Positions 44,688 to 53,760 are shown, numbered from the stretch's first letter. The stretch is DNA of 64,000 bases from Ramlibacter cellulosilyticus (GCF_014297465.1 NZ_JACORT010000013.1:1-64000), one strand, 5' to 3'. Made by a program: numbers and translations. Notes: generated from the letters alone by a model not told the origin.

Positions 44688-46319
44688 ATGTACGCCGCGT
44701 ATTTCGGGCTGAAGCAGGAGCCGTTCTCGATCGCGCCGGACCCGCGCCTGCTGTTCATGAGCGAACAGCACCGCGAAGCGCTGGCGCACCTGCTGTACGG
44801 GGTGCAGGGGGGCGGCGGCTTCGTGCTGCTCACGGGCGAGATCGGCACCGGCAAGACCACCGTGTGCCGCTCCTTCCTGGAGCAGGTGCCGGAGCACGTC
44901 AACCTCGCCTACATCTTCAACCCCAAGCTCACCGTCCTGGAACTGCTGGAGACGGTCTGCCACGAGTTCGGGGTACCGGTGTCGCTGCCCGCGCAGCGCG
45001 CCGCGACGGTGAAGGACTTCATCGACCCGCTCAACGCCTTCCTGCTGCGCGCGCACGCCGAGGGTCGCAACAACGTGCTCGTGATCGACGAGGCGCAGAA
45101 CCTCGCGCCCGAGGTGCTGGAGCAGCTGCGGCTGCTGACCAACCTGGAGACCAGCGAGCGCAAGCTGCTGCAGGTGATCCTGATCGGGCAGCCCGAGTTG
45201 CGCGAGATGCTCGCGCGCCCGGAGCTGGAGCAGCTGGCGCAGCGGGTGATCGCGCGCTACCACCTGCAGGCGCTGTCGCGCGAAGAGAGCGAGCAGTACG
45301 TGCGCCACCGGCTGGAAGTCTGCGGCCTGCAGCGGCCGCTGCCGTTCGACCGCGGCGCGCTCAAGCTCGTCCACGCGGCTTCGGGCGGCGTGCCGCGGCG
45401 GATCAACCTGCTGTGCGACCGCGCGCTCCTGGGCGCCTATGCCAACGGCGAAGGGCAGGTGACGCGCGGCATCGTCCGGGAGGCGGCCGCCGAAGTCTTC
45501 CCCAAGGTGCCGCGTGCACGCCAGGGCGGCTGGCCGCGCACCGTGCTGGCCGCCGGCGCGGGCCTCGCCGTCGGCGCGGGCCTGCTCGCCGCCGTTACGC
45601 GCGTCACGGAGCCGCCGTCGCTGTCGCACCTGTCGCTCACCGTCACCCCGCGGCTGTCCGCGACGCCCGCCGCCGCGATGCCGCCGGCCGCGCCCTTGCG
45701 CGTCGCCGCGACCGCGCCGGCGCGTCCCCCGACCTTGCACCATGACGAGAACGCGGCGTGGCGCGAACTGGCCGGGGCCTGGAAAGTCGCGCTCCCGGAA
45801 GGCACGGGCAACCCGTGCAGCGCCTTCGCGCGCGAGCAGGTCCACTGCTTCGAGAAGAACCTGAGCCTTGCCGTCATCCGGCAGCTGGGGCGGCCGGGCA
45901 TCGTCACGCTCGACGCGGACACCGGCCGGCCCTCGTACGCGCTGCTCGTGGGGCTGAACGAGCAGTCCGCCACCTTGCAGGCCGCGGGCACCGAGCAGAC
46001 GGTCACGCTGGCCGCGCTCGCGCAGCGCTGGCAGGGCGACTTCGCCACCTTGTGGCGTGCCCCCGAGGGCTACCGCGACACGCCGCGCGACGGACAGGGC
46101 GGCGCCGCCGTCGACTGGGTGGCGGCGCAGCTCGCCAGCGCCCAAGGCACGCCCGCGCCCAGGCGGCCCGCGCGGCTCGATGCGAAGCTGCGCGACGACG
46201 TGCGCGCGTTCCAGGTGGCGCAAGGCCTGCCGGCGGACGGCCGGCCGGGGCCGCTCACCTACATGCAATTGAACCGTGCCGCCGGCGTCGAAGAACCGCG
46301 CCTGCGCGCCCAGCCCTGA
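44688..46319 (+). CDS. ExeA/GspA-like AAA ATPase with peptidoglycan-binding domain
   Basis: 543 residues: N-terminal AAA with Walker A GEIGTGKT (50-57) and Walker B VLVIDEAQN (about 127), one membrane helix (about 283-305, VLAAGAGLAVGAGLLAAV), a long periplasmic part with a C39-like/flexible region and a C-terminal peptidoglycan-binding fold (residues about 490-535, LRDDVRAFQVAQGLPADGRP). ExeA with ExeB helps assemble secretins of type II secretion through the wall. The partner-like GspB gene follows at once, but no gsp operon is present. Confidence 0.87.
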   Translation: MYAAYFGLKQEPFSIAPDPRLLFMSEQHREALAHLLYGVQGGGGFVLLTGEIGTGKTTVCRSFLEQVPEHVNLAYIFNPKLTVLELLETVCHEFGVPVSLPAQRAATVKDFIDPLNAFLLRAHAEGRNNVLVIDEAQNLAPEVLEQLRLLTNLETSERKLLQVILIGQPELREMLARPELEQLAQRVIARYHLQALSREESEQYVRHRLEVCGLQRPLPFDRGALKLVHAASGGVPRRINLLCDRALLGAYANGEGQVTRGIVREAAAEVFPKVPRARQGGWPRTVLAAGAGLAVGAGLLAAVTRVTEPPSLSHLSLTVTPRLSATPAAAMPPAAPLRVAATAPARPPTLHHDENAAWRELAGAWKVALPEGTGNPCSAFAREQVHCFEKNLSLAVIRQLGRPGIVTLDADTGRPSYALLVGLNEQSATLQAAGTEQTVTLAALAQRWQGDFATLWRAPEGYRDTPRDGQGGAAVDWVAAQLASAQGTPAPRRPARLDAKLRDDVRAFQVAQGLPADGRPGPLTYMQLNRAAGVEEPRLRAQP

Positions 46320-46326
46320 GAACCGC

Positions 46327-46983
46327 ATGTCCTACATCCTCGATGCCCTGCGTCGCGCCGATGCCGAGCGCGAGCGCGACCCGGCCCGCGGCATCCACGC
46401 GCAGCCCGCGGCCGGCGCGCCGGTGCTCTCGCGTGCACGCGTGCCGGGCTGGGCCTGGCCCGCGGGCGGGTTCCTCGTGCTCGCCGCGGCGGGGGTCGTG
46501 GCCTGGCTGCGGCCCGCGTCGCCCGAACCGCCCCTGGTTCCGGCCGTGGCCGCGGTGCGACCGTCGCCGGCTGCCGTGGTCCCCGTCGCTGCTGCCGCCG
46601 TCATGCCGCCGCCTCCGCCCGCCCTTCCGGAGCCCGCGCGCCCGGCGCCGGGGCCCATCGCGTTGAAGGTGCCGGCCGCTGCGCCGGTGGCCGCCAAGGC
46701 GCCCGTCGCTGCTGCGTCCCCGCCGGCCCCCGCGGCAAGCGCTGCCACCGCGGAGCGCATCTACAACGTGGCCGAACTGCCGCCCGACGTGCAGGGCCAG
46801 TTGCCCAAGCTCGCCATCAGCGGCGGCGTGCACTCCGACAACGCCGCGCAGCGCATGCTGATCGTGGCGGGGCAGGTCGTGAACGAAGGCGCGGAGCTCG
46901 CGCCGGGCGTGGTGCTGGAGCAGATCCGGCCGCGCACGGCGGTGCTGCGCTTCCGCGGGTATCGCTACAGCGTCGGCTTCTGA
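46327..46983 (+). CDS. GspB-like protein (type II secretion assembly)
   Basis: 218 residues: MSYILDALRRADAERERDPA start (family hallmark), single membrane helix (about 42-62), an Ala/Pro-rich linker (65-140) and a C-terminal GspB domain (LPKLAISGGVHSDNAAQRML, VLEQIRPRTAVLRFRGYRYS). Would pair with the ATPase upstream as ExeA-ExeB do. Its stop is 1 bp from the stop of the convergent DUF6064 gene. Confidence 0.85.
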   Translation: MSYILDALRRADAERERDPARGIHAQPAAGAPVLSRARVPGWAWPAGGFLVLAAAGVVAWLRPASPEPPLVPAVAAVRPSPAAVVPVAAAAVMPPPPPALPEPARPAPGPIALKVPAAAPVAAKAPVAAASPPAPAASAATAERIYNVAELPPDVQGQLPKLAISGGVHSDNAAQRMLIVAGQVVNEGAELAPGVVLEQIRPRTAVLRFRGYRYSVGF

Positions 46984-46984
46984 G

Positions 46985-47557
46985 TCAGCCGACCAGCCAG
47001 CGCGTCGCGGCCCCGAGCAGCAGCGCGAGCACCGGGACGAGCGCCAGCACCGCGCGCCAGCCGCGCGGCAAGGCGCGCAGGGACAGCAGCACGCCCACCG
47101 TCGCCAGCGCCGTCGGGTCCGGCAGGAAGCCGAAGGTTTCCGCTTCGCCCGGGGCATGGCCTGCCAGCGGCGCGAGCAGCGGGTAGAGCTGCGCGATCGC
47201 CAGCAGCGGGATGCCGACCCGGGAGGACGGCGACGAACCGCGAACCGCGAGACTTGCGGCGAGGAGCAGCAGTGCCTGCGCTCCCGCCGCGATCGCCAGC
47301 GAGGGCGCCGCGATGAAGATCTCGGCATACCAGCGCGCGAGGAAGCTCCAGGCCACCCAGGCCCAGGCGGCGGCAAGGATCACCAGCGCGGCGCGCCCGC
47401 GGCCGCGCAGCACCATCCAGGGCAGGGCGAGCGAGGCCGCCACGCCCAGCAACTGCGCGGGCCACCACGCCGCGTTCGCGCGCGCCACGAGGCGCCAGTA
47501 CGCCTGCGGCGAGAACATCAGGAAGTCCGACAGCCCGTAGGTGCCCCACTCGGGCAT
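46985..47557 (-). CDS. DUF6064 family membrane protein
   Basis: 190 residues, five to six hydrophobic segments, starting MPEWGTYGLSDFLMFSPQAY, the family N-terminus. Function unknown. Its ATG overlaps the TGA of the aldo/keto reductase gene by 1 nt (TGATG), so it is probably translated after it. Confidence 0.8.
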   Translation of the reverse strand: MPEWGTYGLSDFLMFSPQAYWRLVARANAAWWPAQLLGVAASLALPWMVLRGRGRAALVILAAAWAWVAWSFLARWYAEIFIAAPSLAIAAGAQALLLLAASLAVRGSSPSSRVGIPLLAIAQLYPLLAPLAGHAPGEAETFGFLPDPTALATVGVLLSLRALPRGWRAVLALVPVLALLLGAATRWLVG

Positions 47558-48444
47558 CACAGGCCCGCCACGTGGGCGGCCATGCGCCGGCGCATCGCCT
47601 CGTCGGGCATGGGGCCGCTCGCGGCCGCGAGGTTCTCGCGGACGTGGTCGACGCGGCGCGTGGCGGGAATCGCGCAGGTCACGGCCGGGTGGCTCACGAT
47701 GAACTTCAGCGCGAACTGCGCCCAGCTCGCGCAGCCGATCTCCGCCGCCCAGGGCGGCAGCGGATGCCGCTGCAGCCGGCGCAGCAGCTCGCCTTCCTGG
47801 AAGGGCCGGTTCGCCAGCACCGCGATGCCGCGCTCGGCGGCGAGCGGCAACAGGCGCTGCTCCGCCTCGCGGTCCACGACGTTGTACGTGAACTGCACGA
47901 AGTCCAGCTTGTGGCCGCGCATCACCTGCTCGAACTCGCGGTGGCGCCGCCCTTCGGACGTCGTGATGCCCACGTAACGCAGCTGCCCGCGGTCTTTCAT
48001 CGCCTGCAGCAGCGGCAGCTGCTTCTCCCAGGCGAGCAGGTTGTGCACCTGCAGCAGGTCGAAGCGGGGCAGCTGCCAGAGGCGCCGCGACGCCTCCACC
48101 TGGGCGACCCCGTCCCCGCCGGTCCAGACCTTGTCGGCCGAGAAGACCTGCCCCTGGGCCCCCAGGGAACGCAGCGCCTCGCCCACCACGCCTTGCGAGG
48201 AACCGTACATGGGCGAGGAGTCGACCAGCCGCCCGCCCGCGGCGAAGAAAGCGCGCATCACCTGGGCGCACTGCGCGCGGGCGGGCGGGTCGTTGCCGAC
48301 GTTGAAGGTGATCCACGTGCCCAGCCCCACGCGCGGGATCGCCTCGCCCGTGGCCGGGATGGTTCGCGTGAGGGGCGCGGGCTGCGCACCCGCGGGCGCG
48401 GCGAGCGCCAGCGCCGCGCCCTGCAGGAGTGTTCGCCGCTTCAT
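47557..48444 (-). CDS. Aldo/keto reductase with Tat-like signal
   Basis: 295 residues. The N-terminus MKRRTLLQGAALALAAPAGA is a twin-arginine-type export signal, so the protein is probably periplasmic. The (beta/alpha)8 reductase carries the catalytic set Asp and Tyr (VDSSPMYGSSQ), Lys (FSADKVW) and His (LQVHNL). A periplasmic NADPH-dependent enzyme is hard to explain unless cofactor is bound before export. A GTG at 48453 is an alternative start. DUF6064 follows. Confidence 0.85.
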   Translation of the reverse strand: MKRRTLLQGAALALAAPAGAQPAPLTRTIPATGEAIPRVGLGTWITFNVGNDPPARAQCAQVMRAFFAAGGRLVDSSPMYGSSQGVVGEALRSLGAQGQVFSADKVWTGGDGVAQVEASRRLWQLPRFDLLQVHNLLAWEKQLPLLQAMKDRGQLRYVGITTSEGRRHREFEQVMRGHKLDFVQFTYNVVDREAEQRLLPLAAERGIAVLANRPFQEGELLRRLQRHPLPPWAAEIGCASWAQFALKFIVSHPAVTCAIPATRRVDHVRENLAAASGPMPDEAMRRRMAAHVAGL

Positions 48445-48482
48445 GCGGCGCACGTTAGCATGCGTGCGCGGAGGTGTTCCCC

Positions 48483-49052
48483 ATGAACCGCAGAGCGATC
48501 CTGGTCTTGCTGGCGGGCCTGGCCGCCGTGGTGCTGCCCGCGCGCGCCGACGACGCGGCGCTTTGGGCCTTGCTGCGCGGGGGCGGGCAGGTGGTCTTGG
48601 TGCGGCATGCCGTGACGGAGCCCGGCGTCGGCGACCCGCCGGGCTTCCGCGTGGAGGACTGCAGCACGCAGCGCAACCTGAGCGAGGCGGGCCGCCGCGA
48701 AGCGCGCCGCCTCGGCGAAGCCTTGCGCGCGCGGCAAGTCCCCGTGGGCGAACTGCTCACCAGCCCCTGGTGCCGCTGCCGCGAGACCGCGCGGCTCGCG
48801 TTCGGCCGCGAGGGCCGGCCGGAACCGGCGCTGGGCAACCTGTTCGGCCGGCGGCAGGAAGAAGCCCCGCAGGTCGCCGCGCTGCAGCGGCTGGTGCGGT
48901 CGCCGGCGGGGGGCAACGTCTTCATGGTGACGCACGGGTCCACCACGTTCGCGCTCACGGGCGTGTCGCCCGGCACGGCGGAGATGGTGGTGCTGACGCC
49001 GCTGGAAGCCGGCGGCTTCCGCGTGGCGGGCCGCCTCGCGGTGATGCCCTAG
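48483..49052 (+). CDS. Histidine phosphatase family protein (periplasmic)
   Basis: 189 residues with a signal peptide (MNRRAILVLLAGLAAVVLPA), then the branch 1 histidine phosphatase RHG variant VLVRHAVTEPG and the second His in VFMVTHGSTT. Small size fits the SixA-like group. Substrate unknown. ATG 48483 has GGAGG 8-9 nt upstream. TAG stop shares a CTAG with the stop of the convergent gene. Confidence 0.87.
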   Translation: MNRRAILVLLAGLAAVVLPARADDAALWALLRGGGQVVLVRHAVTEPGVGDPPGFRVEDCSTQRNLSEAGRREARRLGEALRARQVPVGELLTSPWCRCRETARLAFGREGRPEPALGNLFGRRQEEAPQVAALQRLVRSPAGGNVFMVTHGSTTFALTGVSPGTAEMVVLTPLEAGGFRVAGRLAVMP

Positions 49053-49753
49053 TCCGAGGCCACTTTCTGCGGCGGCTGGTACACGGACCAGCGCCCGTCC
49101 TTGAACAGGTACAGCCCCGAGGAGATGCGCGTGGCGTCGCTGCTGGCGAAGAGCGCCGCGGCGCTGAAGCGCAGCGTGGCGATGGCGGATTCGTCGTCGG
49201 CGCGCGCGAACACGAGGCCACCGCGGTCCGGCACGGCGGCCACGATGCCCGCGGGCGAGTCGCGCAGCTGGGCCAGCCAGAAACCGCGGTCGAGGAAGTA
49301 GCTGCTATCGAGCTCGGGGGCGTTGCCGTGCACCTGCATGACGCCGCCGGTCCACGGCTCGGCCACCGGCGTGCCGTAGCGGCGCCGCAGGTTGTCGACG
49401 GCGCGCTCGAGCGCCGCCTCCGGCGACAGGCGCAGGCGCTGCAGGTCGTCGGGCATCGCGCTCTGCACGCGGCGCTTGCCGTCGAACACGAGGCGCAGGT
49501 GCATGTCGCCGAGGTACTGGAACCAGCTCGCCTCGAACTCGAACTCGCGGCCGTCGGCCGCGCGTGCGCTGATCTTGCCGAAGGGCGTGAGGCCTTCCTC
49601 CAGCTTGTTGGCGCCGGGGCTTTCGCGCAGCACGACCAGCAGGTTGGCGGCGCTCTCCTCGAAGCTCTCGTCGTCGCGCGTGTCGACCGCGCCCGCGGCG
49701 GAAGCCGCCAGCAGGGCTGCCGCGGCGATCCATGTCCTCCAGCCGTACTTCAT
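49049..49753 (-). CDS. Hypothetical exported protein (234 aa)
   Basis: Signal peptide MKYGWRTWIAAAALLAASAA with cleavage probably after AGA (about 22), then a soluble domain of mixed sheet and helix (FEFEASWFQYLGDMHLRLVF, YFLDRGFWLAQLRDSPAGIV). No family recognised. GGAAGGGG lies 5-6 nt upstream of the ATG at 49753. Probably periplasmic; no partners visible. Confidence 0.75.
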   Translation of the reverse strand: MKYGWRTWIAAAALLAASAAGAVDTRDDESFEESAANLLVVLRESPGANKLEEGLTPFGKISARAADGREFEFEASWFQYLGDMHLRLVFDGKRRVQSAMPDDLQRLRLSPEAALERAVDNLRRRYGTPVAEPWTGGVMQVHGNAPELDSSYFLDRGFWLAQLRDSPAGIVAAVPDRGGLVFARADDESAIATLRFSAAALFASSDATRISSGLYLFKDGRWSVYQPPQKVASD

Positions 49754-49961
49754 GTCGGTCCCCTTCCTTCTGCTGTCATCGTGAAGCGATGACCTGCGAC
49801 ATGCAAGCAATCTTTGGCCGCTCCCCATGGGACCTTGGGCCAACGTCGGCGCGCTGCAACGCCATTCGTTACCCTTCTTGCGCCATGGCGTGAACATGTA
49901 ATGCGCGCGCTCCCTACCATCGGCAGCTCTTCGTTGTCACTCTCTCAGAGGAAAGCACTCC

Positions 49962-50483
49962 ATGGCCTTGCAGTCCCCCTTCTTCAACAGCAACAACAAG
50001 CGTGAAGAGGCCTATCCCCGTCCCGGGATGAGCCCCAACGCTGCCGCCGCCGCGGGCCAGGCGCCGGCCGCCGCCGCGCCGCAGCAGGCCGCGCCTGTCG
50101 CCACGCCCGCCAAGGAGGGCGAGAGCAAGCTGACCGTCGGACCGAACATCAAGCTGAAGGGCGTGGAGATCACCGACTGCGACACGCTGGTGGTGGAAGG
50201 CTCCGTCGAAGCGACGATGGATTCGCGCGTGATCCAGATCTCCGAGCGCGGCGCCTTCAAGGGCTCCGCCGAGATCGACGTCGCGGAGATCCGCGGCCTG
50301 TTCGACGGCAACCTCACCGTGCGCCAGAAGCTCGTGATCTATTCGACCGGCAAGGTCACCGGCAAGGTGCGCTACGGCAAGGTCGTGATCGAGGAGGGCG
50401 GGCAGCTGTCGGGAGAGATCGAGGCGGGCACGACGGGGGCGAAGCCGGCGGAGAAGCGTCCGGGCCTGCAGCCGGTGGCGTAA
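49962..50483 (+). CDS. Bactofilin (polymer-forming cytoskeletal protein)
   Basis: 173 residues with the bactofilin beta-helix core (about residues 56-150), recognisable by regularly spaced V.G.V......I.I...G...G short repeats, flanked by disordered Ala/Pro-rich N-terminus (23-50). Bactofilins polymerise without nucleotide and help cell shape or local wall organisation. AGAGGAAAG precedes the ATG. No peptidase (M23) gene is adjacent here. Confidence 0.92.
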   Translation: MALQSPFFNSNNKREEAYPRPGMSPNAAAAAGQAPAAAAPQQAAPVATPAKEGESKLTVGPNIKLKGVEITDCDTLVVEGSVEATMDSRVIQISERGAFKGSAEIDVAEIRGLFDGNLTVRQKLVIYSTGKVTGKVRYGKVVIEEGGQLSGEIEAGTTGAKPAEKRPGLQPVA

Positions 50484-50490
50484 GCCACTG

Positions 50491-50518
50491 CGTCATCCCC
50501 GCCTTCGCGGGGATGACG
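50491..50518. repeat. Perfect hairpin, CGTCATCCCCGC type
   Basis: CGTCATCCCCGC and GCGGGGATGACG, 12-nt perfect arms around CTTC, exactly between two convergent stops (bactofilin 50483, isomerase 50520). This sequence type is a common intergenic repeat in proteobacteria; here it probably ends transcription in both directions. Confidence 0.85.
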
Positions 50519-50519
50519 G

Positions 50520-51404
50520 TCAGACGACCGTCTTGTGCCGCGCGATGCAGGTGTCCAGCGTCTCCTCGTGGGAGCGCTGCCACCAGTTGCCGGTCGAGAA
50601 GATCTCCACCTCGCTGTAGCCGGCGAAGCCCTGCGCCTCCACCCAGCCGCGGATGCGCGGGATGTCGATGACGCCGTCGCCCATCATGCCGCGGTCGTTC
50701 AGCAGGTCCGCGGTCGGCGTGAGCCAGTCGCAGACGTGGAAGGCCAGCAGGCGTTCCTTGCCGGCACGCGCGATCTGCTGCTCCAGCTTGGGGTCCCACC
50801 ACACGTGGTACACGTCGCAGGCGACGCCCAGCGCTCCCGTGCGCTTCGGGTCGAGCTCGTCGCACAGGTCCAGCGCCTGCTCCATCGTGTTCACGCACGC
50901 GCGGTCCGCCGCGTACATGGGATGCAGCGGCTCGATGGCGAGCGGCATGCGCGCCTGCTTCGCGTAGTCCAGCAGTTCGGCGATGCCGTCGCGCACCTGC
51001 GAGCGGGCGAGGGCGATGTCCTTGTGCGCCGCCTTGCCTTGCAGCGCGCCGGGCAGGCCGCCCACCACCAGCACGAGGCAGGGAGCGCGCAGCTCCGCGG
51101 CTTCGTCCACGGCGCGGCGGTTGTCGTCGCGTGCGGCCTTCAGGCCCGCAGCGTCGGCCGCGGGGAACATGCCGCCGCGGCAGTAGCCGGACAGCTCGAG
51201 GCCGTGCGTGCGCACGAGCTTCGAGACGTTCGCCAGGCCCGCGGCCTGCACCTGGTCGCGCCAGGGCGAGATCGCGCGGATGCCGCGCTTCACGCACGCT
51301 TCGATGATGTCGGGCAGCGGCAGGTCCGCGCCCTTGCTCTTGCGCACCGTCGCCGTGTTGATCGACAGCCAGCGGTGGTCCTGCGAGAAGTCGCGCATGT
51401 TCAC
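50520..51404 (-). CDS. Sugar phosphate isomerase/epimerase (xylose isomerase-like TIM barrel)
   Basis: 294 residues, AP-endonuclease-2/xylose-isomerase TIM barrel: N-terminal SINTATVRKSKGADLPLPDI, metal ligand region LAIEPLHPMYAADRACVNTM (Glu), CDVYHVWWDP and C-terminal YSEVEIFSTGNWW (Glu). Likely isomerises or epimerises a keto sugar or polyol derivative. Its start overlaps the DUF993 stop by 4 nt. Last gene of a four-gene minus-strand unit with a Bug protein at its head. Confidence 0.88.
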   Translation of the reverse strand: MNMRDFSQDHRWLSINTATVRKSKGADLPLPDIIEACVKRGIRAISPWRDQVQAAGLANVSKLVRTHGLELSGYCRGGMFPAADAAGLKAARDDNRRAVDEAAELRAPCLVLVVGGLPGALQGKAAHKDIALARSQVRDGIAELLDYAKQARMPLAIEPLHPMYAADRACVNTMEQALDLCDELDPKRTGALGVACDVYHVWWDPKLEQQIARAGKERLLAFHVCDWLTPTADLLNDRGMMGDGVIDIPRIRGWVEAQGFAGYSEVEIFSTGNWWQRSHEETLDTCIARHKTVV

Positions 51405-52585
51405 GCCACTCCGTGCAGCGCGAGCAGCGTCTTCATGCGCTTCACCGCGAGCTCCGGCTGCTCGAGCAGGTTGGCCGCATCGGCGAGCCGGAACAGCTCC
51501 GCGAAGTGCGGCAGGCTGCGCGTGCTCTGCTGGCCGCCCACCATCGTGAAGTGCTTCTGGTGGCCATTGAGCCAGGCCATGAACACCACGCCCGTCTTGT
51601 AGAAGCGGGTGGGCGCCTGGAAGATGTGGCGCGAGAGCGGCACCGTGGGGCCCAGGATCGCGTGGAACTTGTCGATGTTGCCCTGCGCCAGTTCGCCCAG
51701 CGCGGCGCTCGCGGCGGGCGCGATCGCGTCGAAGATCCCGAGCAGCGCGTCGCTCCTGCCCTGGTTCGGCGAAGAGCCGTGGGCGTCGCCCGCGATCAGC
51801 TCGGCGTAGTTGAAGTCGTCGCCCGTGTACATGCGCACGCCCGCGGGCAGGCGGCGGCGCATGGCTATCTCCTTGTCCTTGTCCAGGAGGGAGATCTTGA
51901 TGCCGTCCACCTTGGACGCGTGCGCGGCGATGATGCCCAGCGCCGTGTCCATCGCGGCGTCGACGTCCTTCGTGCCCCAGTAGCCGGCCAGCGCCGGATC
52001 GAACATGTCGCCCAGCCAGTGCAGCACGACGGGCTGCCTGGCCTGCGACAGGATGCGGCCGTAGACCTTTTCGTAGTCCGCCGGCGAGGTCGCCACGCGT
52101 GCCAGCGCGCGGCTGGCCATGACGATCAGCTTGCCCCCGAGCTTCTCGATGGCGGCCATCTGCTCCTCGTAGGCGCGGATGACGTCGTCCACGCTCTTCG
52201 CGTTCTCGGGCGCGAGATGGTCGGTGCCGCAGCCGGACGCGATGATCGCGCCGGGCACGTCACGGGCCGCGTCCAGCGAGCGGCGGATCAGCTCCAGCGA
52301 GGTCGGCCAGTCCAGGCCCATGCCGCGCTGCGCCGTGTCCATCGCTTCGGCGACGCCCAGCCCCAGCGACCACAGGCGCTGCCGGTACGCGATGGTCGCG
52401 TCCCAGTCGACGGCGGCCTGCAGCCACGGGTCCACCGCGGCGAGCGGGTCCGCCACCACGTGCGCGGCGGAATAGGCGATGCGGTTGAACTTCACGCCCG
52501 CCGCCGGCTTCACCGGCGCCGTGCCGCGCAGCGCGTAGTCTTCGAGTTTGCCTGCGGGGGTGGGCAGCTGGATCGTCAGGGCCAT
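51401..52585 (-). CDS. DUF993 protein (dihydrodipicolinate synthase-like)
   Basis: 394 residues. DUF993 is a TIM-barrel family distantly like DHDPS aldolases. A characteristic stretch is LDWPTSLELIRRSLDAARD; IKISLLDKDKEIAMRRRL holds the Lys expected to form the Schiff base. It probably cleaves or dehydrates a keto-sugar acid. Downstream it overlaps the isomerase, upstream it lies 11 bp after the Gfo/Idh/MocA gene. Confidence 0.87.
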   Translation of the reverse strand: MALTIQLPTPAGKLEDYALRGTAPVKPAAGVKFNRIAYSAAHVVADPLAAVDPWLQAAVDWDATIAYRQRLWSLGLGVAEAMDTAQRGMGLDWPTSLELIRRSLDAARDVPGAIIASGCGTDHLAPENAKSVDDVIRAYEEQMAAIEKLGGKLIVMASRALARVATSPADYEKVYGRILSQARQPVVLHWLGDMFDPALAGYWGTKDVDAAMDTALGIIAAHASKVDGIKISLLDKDKEIAMRRRLPAGVRMYTGDDFNYAELIAGDAHGSSPNQGRSDALLGIFDAIAPAASAALGELAQGNIDKFHAILGPTVPLSRHIFQAPTRFYKTGVVFMAWLNGHQKHFTMVGGQQSTRSLPHFAELFRLADAANLLEQPELAVKRMKTLLALHGVA

Positions 52586-52596
52586 GGCGCGCGTCC

Positions 52597-53760
52597 TCAG
52601 AGGTCGAGGGAGGGCACGTCGACGAAGCGGCGTTCCTTCCAGCTTTGCAGCGCGGCTTCCACCAGCTGCACGCCCTTCGCGCCTTCCGGCAGCGTCCACT
52701 TGTACGGGGCGTTCTCCACCACGTGGCGGATGAAGGCTTCCCACTGGATCTTGAAGCCGTTGTCGTACACCTGCGTGTCGGGCACGTCCTGCCACTGCTC
52801 GGTGAACTTCATCGTCTGCTTCACGTCCGGGTTCCACACGGGGCGCGGCGTGTTGACGCGGCTCTGCGCCTTGCACCCGGTCAGCGTCGCCACGGCGGAA
52901 CCGTGCGTGCCGTCCACGTGGAAGGTCACGAGGTCTTCGCGGTTCACGCGGGTGGCCCAGGACATGTTCAGCTGCGCCACGATGGGCTCGCCGTCGAAGC
53001 CCTTGAGTTCGGCGATCGCGTAGGCGGCGTCGTCGGCGGTGGCCTTGTACCTGTTGCCGTTCTCGTCCCAGCGCTCGGGGATGTGCGTCGCGCCCAGGCA
53101 GGTGATGGACTGGACTTCGCCGAACAGGTTGTCCAGCACGTAGCGCCAGTGGCACATCATGTCCAGGATCATGCCGCCGCCGTCCTCGGCGCGGTAGTTC
53201 CAGCTCGGGCGCTGGATCGGCTGCAGGTCGCCCTCGAACACCCAGTAGCCGAATTCCAGGCGCAGCGACAGCATGCGGCCGAAGAAGCCGGCGCGGCGGA
53301 GCATGTCCAGCTTGCGCAGGCCCGGCAGGAACAGCTTGTCCTGCACGGCGCCGTGCTTGAGGCCGGACTTCTGCGCGATCTTGGCGATCTCCACCGCCTC
53401 GCCCAGCGTGGTGGCGATCGGCTTCTCGCAGTAGACGTGCTTCTTCGCGCGCAGCGCCTTGGCCAGCAGCTGCGGGCGCATCTGCGTCGTGCCCGCGTCG
53501 AAGAACACGGTGTCCTCGGGGTTCGCCAGCGCGGCGTCGAGGTCGGTGCCCCAGCGCGCGATGCCGTGGGCCTTCGCCAGCGCCTCGATCTTCTCGGCGT
53601 TGCGGCCGATCAGGATCGGGTCGGGCATGACCTTGTCGCCGTTGGACAGCGTCACGCCGCCCTGGTTGCGGATCGCCACGATGGAGCGGATCAGGTGCTG
53701 GTTCATGCCCATGCGTCCGGTGACGCCGTGCATGATGATTCCGAGACGTTGGGTGGGCAT
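52597..53760 (-). CDS. Gfo/Idh/MocA-family oxidoreductase
   Basis: 387 residues. N-terminal NAD(P)-binding domain (residues 5-140, GIIMHGVTGRMGMNQHL) and the EKPIATTLGEAVEIA catalytic-lysine motif; C-terminal beta-sheet domain. The first nucleotide motif, GVTGRMG, differs from the usual GxGxxG. Likely oxidises a sugar or cyclitol hydroxyl. Placed between the Bug gene (20 bp upstream) and DUF993. Confidence 0.88.
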   Translation of the reverse strand: MPTQRLGIIMHGVTGRMGMNQHLIRSIVAIRNQGGVTLSNGDKVMPDPILIGRNAEKIEALAKAHGIARWGTDLDAALANPEDTVFFDAGTTQMRPQLLAKALRAKKHVYCEKPIATTLGEAVEIAKIAQKSGLKHGAVQDKLFLPGLRKLDMLRRAGFFGRMLSLRLEFGYWVFEGDLQPIQRPSWNYRAEDGGGMILDMMCHWRYVLDNLFGEVQSITCLGATHIPERWDENGNRYKATADDAAYAIAELKGFDGEPIVAQLNMSWATRVNREDLVTFHVDGTHGSAVATLTGCKAQSRVNTPRPVWNPDVKQTMKFTEQWQDVPDTQVYDNGFKIQWEAFIRHVVENAPYKWTLPEGAKGVQLVEAALQSWKERRFVDVPSLDL

